Shown here: positions 54,070 to 63,599 of the stretch, one piece after another
Numbering within the stretch: the first letter of the stretch is position 1
How the letters are laid out: each line of letters starts with the position of its first letter
Assembly: GCA_021292165.1 (NCBI GenBank)
Contig: CM037888.1
Location: 28,633,140-28,697,139 of the forward strand
Source: Shinisaurus crocodilurus
Taxonomy: Eukaryota > Chordata > Lepidosauria > Squamata > Shinisauridae
Direction of reading: 5' to 3'
Length of the DNA: 64,000 bases
The notes under the pieces: model-generated
What the model saw: the letters and a program-made list of their open reading frames with translations, nothing else
Database searches by the model: none
What the model was told of the DNA's origin: nothing
Made by a program: the position numbers and the translations under genes

Positions 54070-54840
54070 TGCAATATTGACTTGGGAAATATGCTCAAAT
54101 ATAGAGATGGGTGAACGTGCCCAGTTTCCTCCCAGATGAACCCAGAAGTGAGAATTCTCTGTGAAAAGGAATTACGTCTGCAATGCATCAAGGTGACAGG
54201 GCAGGGGAGTGTAGAGAGAAACCCCTCCTTCATCCCTGCTCTTGCCTTGGTGCTACTGCCACCCCACCCTCCTGAGCTCAAAGTTAGTAAAAAGGGAGCA
54301 TTGGGTATGGGGTGGAGAATCCACTTCAACACAGACATTGATCCAAGCTGTAGAAGGGTTAAGGAAATCACAAAATTTTGTCCCAGGAGAGAAGGGATGT
54401 ATGAGAAATTTGTTTCAGTTTTGTTCTGGATCAGGATTTGCCCAGTTTGTACCTTCCAGACCGTCCACGGACTCAGACACAAACTGCTGTTGAAGTCTGT
54501 ACATCTCTCAGCTTGCAATGTGATTTGCGGACGGACACACACTCACACACACCCAAAATGCATTTGGCGGCATGCACACATTTGAAAAATGTGCGTGAAA
54601 ATGTGTACTTTTGAAAAAAAGGAAACACATATGCCTTACTCCATGGGAGAGGGATGCATGCATTCCAAAGATGTGCACAACTGATGCATGAAATGCACAC
54701 AAAAATAAGCAGGTTTTCATGCAAAAAGAAAAAAAAAACAACTTGCAATCTGATATGGACAAGAGTCAGAATGAGCTTCAAGATGGAATTTGGAGAGCTT
54801 CGGCAAGCTCAAGTTTTGCTGATTTGCACATCCCTACTCA
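54070..54840 (-). repeat. Family R2 long non-autonomous repeat, reverse orientation
   Basis: The minus strand runs from AGTAGGGATGTGCAAATCAGC to AATTTCTCATACATCCC, with repeated GTGTGCATTTC, AAAAGTACACATTTT and CGCACATTTTTCAAATGTG words. It shares its order with 38440-38880. Long open frames on both strands (170 and 149 codons) arise within it and have no family signature. Confidence 0.6.
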
Positions 54841-55335
54841 GGAGTTTGTATCCATCCAACCCAGGCCAGGACTAACCCTCATAACACCCCTACTTTGATA
54901 TAACAAATTGTCATTTAATAGAGCTCAAGGGGGGGAGGGGAAGCCAGATTATCAAGGAAACAAATGGAAAAGGTAGGCTATATTATCAATTAGATCTTCA
55001 AACCATCATCTCTCCATTGGCTGCCTTTCATTGAGCCTTATCAGATATATTTTTCTCTCTCTCCCAGTTGTCCCATTAAGCGGCACTTCAAAACCAAGCT
55101 CGAGATGACTATCAAAATTCTCTCCTTTCCCAACCCTCCTGACACACCACCCTGGGAAATAAGCTTTGATACCAAGAATTGAGAGGAAGTCGATCAGCCA
55201 ACAGTGAGGAAAGAATCTCTGTCATTGATTGGCACTCCAGATTCACCAACCGTCAAAGAGATGAGCTTAGGGGAAGGAAAGGATGGAAATAATTAACCCG
55301 TGATGAACAGAAAGGTAGGAAAAGGAACCCGAGAA

Positions 55336-55430
55336 CAGCCTTTCCCAACCCTTCAGGTGTGTTGGTCTGGCTGGGAATTGCAGGTGTTGCAGGCCAACAC
55401 ACCTGGAGGGTACCAGGTTGGCGAAGGCTG
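55336..55430. mobile_element. Family C hAT-like MITE, short palindrome
   Basis: 95 bp: CAGCCTTTCCCAACCCTTCA to CCAGGTTGGCGAAGGCTG, with CAGGTGTGTTGG / CCAACACACCTG inner arms. No clean target duplication. Confidence 0.75.
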
Positions 55431-55448
55431 TCCACAGATACATATGTA

Positions 55449-55450
<2 letters not shown>

Positions 55451-55489
<39 letters not shown>
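55451..55489 (+). repeat. (CAT)13 microsatellite
   Basis: Thirteen CAT units then ATT units. Poly-Met and poly-Ser readings are artefacts. Confidence 0.97.
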
Positions 55490-55499
55490 TATTATTCCT

Positions 55500-58010
55500 G
55501 CCTGCCCAGTTTACTTCCAGGACTGCATATACTCTGTCCTAAAACTTCCATACCAAATTAACTGAAATTCTGATTCAGAAAAATTGGATTCTGCTAACTT
55601 GTAGGCAAGATCCACAAAAGTGCCAACGCCGCCGTGATTAAACTTACTTTTATCTATTTAATTAAACCTTTTACCAAAAAATTTTATATATATATATTTT
55701 AGAAATTTTTAAATACATACTAACATTTTGAGTATAAAACCATAGTGTTTTCACATTCAGATTTGAGGACTTAACAATGACAATGCTAGAATTTCAAGTT
55801 ACACCATATTGATTTACATACAAGTTTGAGGACTTAACAATAAATTTTTACAATAACAAGTAACACAATTTATATATCTACTCATATGTGCTTTAGCATA
55901 CCCAGTCCTAACTTTGTTTTCTTTTTAACAGAGTTAGTAGAAGCCTTTCCCTTGTTTTTTTTCTTTTTCTTTTTGAAGTGGCTTAGGCCTTCCCCTGTTT
56001 TTTCTTTTGAGGAGGCCACCGCCTGAGAATTTCCTTATTTTTTTTCTTTTGGTTTTTCTTCCCAGGTGGCTTGAGCCTTTTTCTATTTTTCCTTCGGAGA
56101 GGCTTCCGATGTACTGATTACTGCACGCCCGACAAGAAACCGGTTTGCCCCTCTTGTTTCGTTCATTATCTTTTTCAAGGGTTTCTCACAGACTATATCA
56201 GTGTCCATTGTTCTTACATTGTTTCTTCCTGTATCTGCATCATGCTTTTACTCTCACTGGGTCCTCTGATCTGATCTCTCCCTCCTCCTCTCTACTCTCC
56301 AGTATGCTCATTATGAGGGCCTGGAGAAAAAAACCCTAGTAGCCCTTTGGAAATGTATTTTGCTCCAAAGGCAGCTACAACCCCTGGGGGGGGGGGGATA
56401 TTTACACAGAGCCACTAGGACCATCACTGCTGTTTCCCTGGAAAGGTAAATTCTGTTGAAAGGGAGGTCCTTGGATGATCAGTTGGTTGGATTGGTAGGA
56501 AGGGGGAGGTTAATCCCTGTGGGAATAGTAATCCAAGCCAGAAAAGAATTTTAGGATCCATAAAGCTTACCTCCCTTTTGAATTTTAGGATCCATAAAGC
56601 TTACCTCCCTTTTATGAGCCCCCACAGCTTGGGTCCAAGCCTGAGCTTGGAGAACATCGCTGGCATGCTGACTAAACAAACAAACTCATGACTGTATGTA
56701 GAGGAATCCCTTAGACACTCATGATGATTCATACTATATAAGTAGGTGTTTATTTAATATCAAGGCAGGAGCCTTGATATTAATACAAAACACAGCAGTT
56801 ATATTGCTAAAAACAGAGCTGTTAGGACTAACACTTGCTTGAAATTCAGATTCCTTCTAATATCATAATGAGTAAGATCTGGAACTGAGGCCAGTAACTG
56901 TACCCATGTTCTTCTTTCTTATCAATTCACAACACTGAGCCAAAATAAATTCTGTTTCTGATTTCTACATAATGCCCGAACCCTACCACGTAGAAGGAAG
57001 AGAAGCAAATTTAAGCTGATGTCCACTAGTTTAATTATTAAAAACTCTCTATATCACCTAGACCTCTGTTTCTAATGCCAAGGCCCTCCAAATAGAATCA
57101 CTTGAAGCCTTACCCTTCAAGTGGTTACGAGAAATTTAAAAGGGATGATGCTGTGACGTGGGACCATGCACTATTTTGTCTTTAAATATTCTTGAATTGG
57201 CTTTTCATCTTCTGCAACCTTTCAGGGAGCAAAACAGCCTTGGGTGGTAGTTGGTATGTGTATTCAGTCTCCTCATGTCATGTGGAAAGGTCTGAGTTGC
57301 TAGACCCGGATCTAGAGTTGTATACAACATCCTCCTACTCCTCAGAGAGATCTATAGAAAGAAACCCTATTTCTAGTCAGTTCAGAAGCTGCAGGATCTC
57401 CCCTGAGGGGTGATTTTGGTCATTAGCATAGGGGTCACTATTGTATGGGGATCGGGGAATGGTCCCTCACCATTTCTATTATGGCCACAATGCTGTAAAT
57501 TCTCCACTTGTCTAAGGCATTGCGATAATTATGGGGTTGGGATCAGCAGCCCAGGTCATCTGTTCCATTCTAAGTGTCTTTGCATCATTTCGCGCTTTGC
57601 TGTATCGATTCCAGGCACTGTTACAGGCAAAGGAATTGAAGGCTTGGCTTGTAATTTTCCAGCATGTCAAACACACAGGTTGTCTTTCGCATGGAGCTCT
57701 CCTGAAGAACAGGATCCGTTAAATGCAAGTGCTTGGCAATCTGACCCAAGTTTTGTTTCCTCCCACAGAGCACTTCTGGTCAATTAAGGGGCCAGTCAAC
57801 ATTTTCAGTATTTAAAAAGAAGACAAAGAAGAACACAAATTAGGGCAATTAGAGGTGGAGAAGAGAGTGAGGAGGAAGGAAGGAGAGGCATAACTCTCAG
57901 ATTCCACTGATTGCCTTGTTAGCAATAAAAGTGGTACCAACAGTTCGATCCTGGCCTGCTCATAATCTTTTATTGCATGTTGATTTTTCACCCACTTAGA
58001 GCAAGTGGCT
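55500..58010. other. Low-repeat tract without a supported gene
   Basis: T-rich stretch at 55900-56080 and a 27-bp direct repeat at about 56550 and 56579 (TTTTAGGATCCATAAAGCTT core, followed by ACCTCCC). Frames at 57192-57787 are open for up to 125 codons but show no domain. The AAATTC...CCCTTTT duplication is the only local structure noted. Confidence 0.3.
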
Positions 58011-58020
58011 TAAAAGCAAT

Positions 58021-58390
58021 TGAGGAGAACTGTTGCAATAGGAATGGACGGATCTGTCCATTTTGATTTCTCTCTGTTTCTCATTTTTCCAATCTTAAGT
58101 TCATCCTGTCATGAACACTGAGAATTTCACCAGTCTACAGTTCGGTTCACCCCAAACCAAGTGATTTCCCCCCCCCCCAAGCATGCATGAAAATTCATAA
58201 GCAACTTCATGCACATTTCTCCTAATATGTGTATTTTGTATGCATTTTTGCCTAATATACACACTTTTTTGCAAGCAATTTCCCTAATATGATGCATTTT
58301 AACATTATTTCCCTAATACATTCATTTTTGTATGCATGTTTTGATCGAAGAAACATGAAATCCAGTACCTTCACATTAAAACGTGAACTG
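58021..58390. repeat. AT-rich interspersed repeat (family R), longest copy
   Basis: Contains the full motif order GCATGCATGAAAATTCATAA, TCTCCTAATATG, GCCTAATATACACAC, TTGCAAGCAATTTCCC, CTAATATGATGCATTTTAAC, matching 79-206. An inner pair GGAATGGACGGATCTGTCCATT is palindromic. Confidence 0.6.
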
Positions 58391-58957
58391 GATGAATTTC
58401 TCCCCCATCCTTAGGTCTAACCCAAGTGAAGAGATTGTCATTGACTTCGACAGAATGTCCTTGCATCATTCTCTCCTCAAAAGCCACCTTGGCCGTGATG
58501 GCTTTGGCTTTGTTTATTACATTTATATCCCTATCACCAAAGAGCTTACGGTAATGTACATGTAGAGGAGCCACTGGGGGTTGCTGTCTGATCCCCACCC
58601 ACCCACCCAAATTCAGAGGGATCTGAAAGGATCAGTCAGGAATGGAGCCACTTGGAAATAGGATCATCAACAGGTATCATGTGTACCCCCAGTCACCCAG
58701 CAATGGAAACAAGACACAGCTATGGCTGCTTGAGCAAAGGGAAGACGAATCAAGATAAAGGTTTTGTAGAAGGCCTGAGGACACTCGGTTGGTATACAAA
58801 AGGGAGGCTGGGTAGAAGCAGGAGAGGAAAGGAAGGCTGAGTCCTGGAGGCCCAGGAGGAGGAACAAAGAGGCCCAGGAGGAGTGGCTAGACAGAACAAC
58901 AGGAAAAGGAAAAGACAGAAGGTACCAAAGGGAGTAGCAGGAAGGAAAAGCCGCGAA

Positions 58958-59068
58958 GGGTGCAATCCTATGCATGTTTAGACAGGGGGGGAAATCCTAC
59001 CGCTCCATGTCTGGCTGAGAAGTTGTAGGACTTTTTTCCCCTGTCTAAACATGCATAGGACTGCACCC
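58958..59068. mobile_element. Family B Harbinger-type MITE
   Basis: 111 bp, GGGTGCAATCCTATGCATG to CATGCATAGGACTGCACCC, TTA on the right and GAA on the left (not identical). One inner arm has lost the CCCAGCATGC part. Confidence 0.85.
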
Positions 59069-59696
59069 TTAGTGGCTCACCAGGAGGATTTAAAGAGACA
59101 GAAGGACCCACAAAAATAACATGAGTGAGAAAGCCAAGTGAAACAAACAAAGGTGCAGAAGCAGGAAGCCCAGGAAGCCCAGAATCCCAAGGGGGTGAAT
59201 TAGATGAGTGGATGCAACAGGAGTAGAAGCCTTTGACAGCCTGTCAGGTGGGGGACAAAAGCCCCCAAAGAGGAATGAATTCCTGTATACCACCCACACA
59301 ACAGACCCGCAGACAAGACTGCCTTCAGGAACCAATACACAACTTCAGTCTGGGCTGACGGGGAGGTGGGGGTCAGTCATGGCATAAGACAACCATCCCA
59401 GCTCAAGTGGGAGCAGCTAGAAAAACACAAGAGCAAATGGGCAGAAAAGTGCTCATCCACTCCTGCAACAAACACATCCCACACAATCCTGATCCTGCGC
59501 CTATTTACCTGTGCCTTTCATCACTCTGTGGGAATTCAATTCCCTAAATGACTCAGACTTACTTTAATAACCCCATGCTGTAATGAGGGTCAATAGAGTG
59601 GACCATTGCAACATTTACTGTGTCAACCAACGCCTTTCATTTGGGATGGAAGCAGAGGGATATGGAGGGGGTGACATGCCCAATATCAGTGTTTTC

Positions 59697-59826
59697 CCTA
59701 CACTCCCATTTTATCATCACAACAGCCCTATGAGGTAGGTTAGGCGGAGAGATAGCGCCTGACCCAGGGGCATCCAATGAGCTTCACAGATGAGTGGGAA
59801 ATTGAAACCGGGTGTCCCCAGTTCTA
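59697..59826 (-). mobile_element. CORE-SINE / MIR-like fragment, reverse orientation
   Basis: CATCACAACAGCCCTATGAGG, then GATGAGTGGGAAATTG and ACCGGGTGTCCCC: core and B-box side of the SINE at 9480-9719. Tail missing. Confidence 0.7.
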
Positions 59827-59829
59827 GTT

Positions 59830-60225
59830 TGGGTGAATATGTCTGTGTCACTTTCTATCATATTTGCATTTTTTTTCAAGCACAAATTCATTCCATCCCA
59901 TATCTACATCAGTTTGCAAGGAACAAATTTCAAAAAATCACCATGAAAAGCTATGCTTTTTTTGTGTGCATTTTCATATGCACAAAAAAAAAAATTGCAA
60001 GCATTGTGTACGGATTTTTCTCTAATATACATGGGTTTTTTGCCAATATTTTCTGCTAACACAGACCTTGTTGTGTGCTCGGTTCCCTAACATATGCATT
60101 TTTATACGTATTCTCCAATCGGAGAACTGCATTGCAAAATTTGGAGAAATGCAAAAACTGAAGGATAAATGTGTTCCAATTTGTGTATTGGTTTGAGAGG
60201 TGTGAACCAAACTCATTTCTTCCCT
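59830..60225. repeat. AT-rich interspersed repeat (family R), divergent copy
   Basis: CTCTAATATACATGGG, GCCAATATTTTC and CCCTAACATATGCATTTTTA words parallel those at 58021-58390. GTGTGCATTTTCATATGCAC forms an inner palindrome at 59961. Confidence 0.5.
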
Positions 60226-60372
60226 ACTCTTAGTCCTACATTCGAACCACTACAGCACACAGGCATTCAGCCCTCACTCCCAGCCATAACAAAATCAATG
60301 TATGTGTAAGTGCATATACTAACATTCATCCCTTGGTACCCTTGCCCTTCCATCCATGACTTGCCTCTAGAT

Positions 60373-60508
60373 CAGGGCTCTCCAACCTTGGGTCCCCAGA
60401 TGTTGCTGGACTACAGCTCCCAGAATCCCTTGCCATTAGCCATGCTGGCTGAGTATGCTGGGAGCTGTAGGCCAGCAACATCTGGGGACCCAAGGTTGGA
60501 GAGCCCTG
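60373..60508. mobile_element. Family A hAT-type MITE, full copy
   Basis: 136-bp palindrome, CAGGGCTCTCCAACCTTGG to CCAAGGTTGGAGAGCCCTG. TSD CTCTAGAT / CTCCAGAT (60365-60372, 60509-60516; 7 of 8). Confidence 0.93.
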
Positions 60509-60585
60509 CTCCAGATTATAAGATCCTTGAGGGCAGACGTCACTTTTGGGCTCGTCCATATCATCCGGCATTTTTTGTTTCCAAT

Positions 60586-61221
60586 CAGGGCCGCTGCTAC
60601 CGCTAGGCAAACTAGGCGGTTGCCTAGGGCGCGTGGCAGGAGAGGGCGCAGAAACGCTGCGCCGCCCCCCCCGCAGCCGCCGGACCCCCCCCACAGCCGC
60701 CGGATCCCCCCGCCGGACCCCACCCCCCCACCCCCCGCAGCTGCCGGACCCCCCCGCCACCTACCTTCTCCACGCCGCTGCCGGAGCCCCGCCCGCACTC
60801 TGTTTTGGCAGGAGGAACCAGGGCAACAGGGCTTAAACAGCCCTGCTGCCCTGGTTTCCCCAGCCAAAAACAGAGCACGGGGGTCCCGTCGCGTCACTTC
60901 CTCCGCGCTGGAAGGACGCGACGGGACCAGCAGACGGGGAGGCAGGCTCGGAGGAGGAGGAGGAGGAGGAGGAGGAGGAGGAGGAGGAGGCGGCGGCAGC
61001 CAGGGCGGGGAGGGAAGGTAGGTGGGGGGGGTTCCTGTGGCTGCAGGGGGCTGCGGGGGGTGGCGGGGGGCTGGCGGCTGCGGGGGGTTCCAGCGGCTGC
61101 GGGGGTGGTGGTTTGCAAAGCAGGGCTGCTTTGCTCCAGAGCCCCCCCCCCCACAGCACGAGAGGGGGGGGCGCTAAATATAATTTTGCCCGGGGCGCCA
61201 AACTGCCCTGCACCGGTCCTG
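60586..61221. mobile_element. GC-rich 636-bp hAT MITE, perfect TSD
   Basis: CAGGGCCGCTGCTACC to GCACCGGTCCTG, with TTTCCAAT duplicated exactly on both sides (60578-60585, 61222-61229). Inner end words CTAGGCAAACTAGGCGGTTG and CGGGGCGCCAAACTGCCC are those of the short relative at 14607-14762. The interior is extremely GC/CpG-rich with internal inverted repeats (CCAGGGCAACAGGGC / CCTGCTGCCCTGG) and (GGA)n at 60950-60990. Long frames on both strands (up to 188 codons) are composition artefacts. Confidence 0.93.
60950..60990 (+). repeat. (GGA)n microsatellite
   Basis: About 13 GGA units inside the GC-rich MITE, a potential G-quadruplex. Confidence 0.95.
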
Positions 61222-61345
61222 TTTCCAATGGTGATCAGCCAGAAGCATCTGGGAGCATACAGACAGTAGCTTTCCCTTTGTTCCTTGTTCCAGCTGCTGG
61301 CATTCTGAGATATCTTTCCTCTATACACAGATGTTCCATTTAGCT

Positions 61346-61719
61346 CAGTGCCAGCATCAGGTTTTTGAGGGGCATTGGACAAAGCACACCCCCACCCCAT
61401 GGGCTATCTATCTCCTTCAGTGAGTCTACCTTCTCGCCACCATCATCACCAGCTGCTCTTGCCCCTCATCCTCTTTCTCATCATGGCTACCACTTGCTTG
61501 CTTGGCATGCAGAGAGCCAGGGAGCAAGCAGGTAGTAGCATCAACTGCTCCTCCTTCTCACCAGCACCCTTGTCTGGGCCAGGGCGAGAGGTATGTGAAC
61601 AAGCAGGTTGCAACGGTGAAGAGGAAGAGCAAATCCAGGGGGCTCTTGTCAGTGGGCCCCTGCTGGGGTGTGGGCCCTCGGCAAGTGCCCGACCATGCCA
61701 ACCCTTGGCGCCAGCCCTG
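61346..61719 (+). mobile_element. Family F MITE-like element, copy 2
   Basis: 374 bp, CAGTGCCAGC to GCGCCAGCCCTG, flanks ATTTAGCT / ACTTAGCT (61338-61345, 61720-61727; 7 of 8), so hAT-type. Collinear in reverse with 42889-43242. Confidence 0.8.
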
Positions 61720-61869
61720 ACTTAGCTAATTGTTTATACCAAAGTAGAACAAGCTCTGACTCATTTTCATGTATTACTTTTCTGTGCCGCCCAATAGCCA
61801 GAGCTCTCTGGACGGTTTACAGTATTATATATGATATAAAACAGTTTAGCTACAAACATATAAGCAGAG

Positions 61870-61872
61870 CAG

Positions 61873-61901
<29 letters not shown>
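61870..61901 (+). repeat. (CA)n microsatellite
   Basis: Sixteen CA units. Confidence 0.97.
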
Positions 61902-61903
<2 letters not shown>

Positions 61904-62175
61904 ATCCCATGACCTGATTTTGGAAGCCAGAGAGGTGTGTGTGCAGTGCACCAGTTTAAAGTTTGGCCCATGCAGTTCCCAAAGACCCCGATGGATTTCA
62001 GTGGGATGCAAGTCAGATCTGCTGCTCAAAATACTTCCTGCAAAAAAAGGGGGGGGTTGTCTCAGCATATGTTAGTGTGCCTGTTCAATTTTTTATGGCC
62101 CTGAGGTCATTAATTTTATAAAGGTCAGATTTAACATGCTTATTTCACTTGGTGTTCTGCCCGATATGAAAAGAT

Positions 62176-62202
62176 ACATATATATATATATATATATATA
62201 TA
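62176..62202 (+). repeat. (AT)n microsatellite
   Basis: Thirteen AT units. Confidence 0.95.
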
Positions 62203-62557
62203 GTTCTTGAAATGAATTTGACGTTCCGTTCATTTGATGGAACCCATAGCAAGCGTTTCCCCTCGAAAATGACACTTCATTTTGGAACCAGATGGAGCAA
62301 GCATCCCAGCACGAAACATCTGGTTGGTGTACACAATTGAACCTTGCACCTGGGAACATGTCGACTGTTGATTTTGTAACTATTTGTCCATTCTCCACTT
62401 GCAAAAAAATGCATGTTTTAGGGCTGTTAAAATGTGCTTCTGGCAGTCTGGTCTGATAATGCAAAAGTGTTTGTCTTGGAACTGCCTTCTTCCAAGATGT
62501 GCTGGCAGCTCAGCCTGAATGTTCATTTGGGGAGAAGAGCTTGCTTTCTTCCCCTTC

Positions 62558-62800
62558 AGTGTAAGAAGCTGCCTTATACTAAGGGCACAATCCTATGCAA
62601 GTTTAGCCAGAAAAAAAAGGCCTACAACTCCCAGCATGCCGCAGCCATGGGGCATGCTGGGAGTTGTAGGCTTTTTTTTTTCTGGCTAAACTTGCATAGG
62701 ATTGTGCCTTAAGTCACACTATTTGTCCATATCCCCTAGTATTGTCTATGCTGACTGGCAGTATCTATCCAGGCTCTCAAGCAGAGAGAGTTATTTCCAG
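62558..62800 (-). mobile_element. tRNA-derived SINE tail split by a family B MITE
   Basis: GTAAGAAGCTGCCTTATAC before, and GTCACACTATTTGTCC ... TATTGTCTATGCTGACTGGCAG after the MITE, rejoin to give the SINE reading TTATACTAAGTCA seen as TATACTGAGTCA elsewhere. This provides an empty site for the insertion. Confidence 0.85.
62583..62709. mobile_element. Family B Harbinger-type MITE inside a SINE, TAA duplication
   Basis: 127 bp, GGGCACAATCCTATGCAAG to CTTGCATAGGATTGTGCCT, with TAA on both sides (62580-62582, 62710-62712). Carries two inverted GGCCTACAACTCCCAGCATG motifs, the best preserved of the family. Confidence 0.95.
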
Positions 62801-62929
62801 TGTTGTAATGAAACCAGGGCTCACAGGGTCAACATACTGGGACTTTTTGACAACACAGACAATGATGTAATCTGCTTGCCCCGCTCAGCCTTCCCTTTTC
62901 TCTATGAGTATGTGTTGAGTGTGTGTTGT

Positions 62930-63172
62930 TGTTGAAATGTGGGTTATCGGGTTGTCTGAACCCAGCTGCGCTAACAAGCCATGGACAACCCATGAAGAGA
63001 ACCCATGCTTTATTGCTGGGTTGTGAACTGTGGGTTGTTCACCGTGGTTTGTTATCTCAGCTGGGTTCAGGCACAATAACCCACGTTTCAACAACCCACG
63101 GTTCAACGACAGCCAACACTCAACCCGTACTCAGCCCTTGAGTGCGGGTAATTGTGTTGTCTGAACCCAGTC
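62930..63172. mobile_element. Imperfect palindrome, probable MITE
   Basis: GTTGAAATGTGGGTTATCGG ... GAACCCAGCTG pairs with CAGCTGGGTTCAGGCAC ... AATAACCCACGTTTCAAC (63058-63094). A further ACCCACGGTTCAACG and a GGGTAATTGTGTTGTCTGAACCCAG follow, so an extra partial arm is present. Related words occur near 16090-16130. Confidence 0.7.
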
Positions 63173-63194
63173 TATGTGTTTACCTACAATCTTC

Positions 63195-63470
63195 TCATTA
63201 GCTGAGGGGGAAATGGATTTTCCGAGCAACATTATATTGTTGTGAGTGATCCCTGTTGTGATGCAAAGTGTTTTGGGGTGGCTTGGACTCGAATGGGCAA
63301 TTAAAAGCCCACTGACTTTACAAAAGACTTGCTCCTGGTGGTGATGAAAACTGCTAGAACTGATGTGTTGATATGGACCAACACAGCTGTCTGTAATTTT
63401 TGACTCACCTTGAAGACTGTCATGATGAGTGCCTGCACTTCACAATTGACCAGTACACCACTGGGTCTCT
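63195..63470. repeat. Family O repeat
   Basis: Collinear with 32640-32930 (CGAGCAACATTATATTGTTG, GGCTTGGACTCG, CTCCTGGTGG, CTGCTAGAACTG, TATGGACCAACACAGC, GAGTGCCTGCACTTCAC). Also contains an ATATTGT inner palindrome. Confidence 0.7.
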
Positions 63471-63476
63471 CCCACC

Positions 63477-63575
63477 CAGTACTGCCCAATCTTTTTAGCT
63501 GGAAAGGCAAACAATTGAACCTGGAACCCCCTGCATGCAAAGCATGTGGTCTGCCACTGATCTGTGCTGCTTCCT
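63477..63575 (-). mobile_element. tRNA-derived SINE head fragment, reverse orientation
   Basis: Minus strand: GATCAGTGGCAGACCACATG (A-box side), TTTGCATGCAGGGGGTTCC, GGTTCAATTG (B-box side). Tail missing. Confidence 0.6.
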
Positions 63576-63599
63576 TCACTTGAGGGATGTGCCCTTTGC

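Noticed and set aside
54030..54585. 170-codon minus and 149-codon plus frames
   Set aside because: They overlap antisense within the R2 repeat shared with 38440-38880, with no domain or splice evidence.
57192..57787. Two overlapping frames of 73 and 125 codons
   Set aside because: Different phases, no domain, and no splice consensus with a matching partner exon.
60455..61021. 188-codon plus frame and 153-168 codon minus frames in GC-rich DNA
   Set aside because: They lie inside a hAT MITE with a perfect TTTCCAAT duplication, and open frames on both strands are expected from the GC composition.
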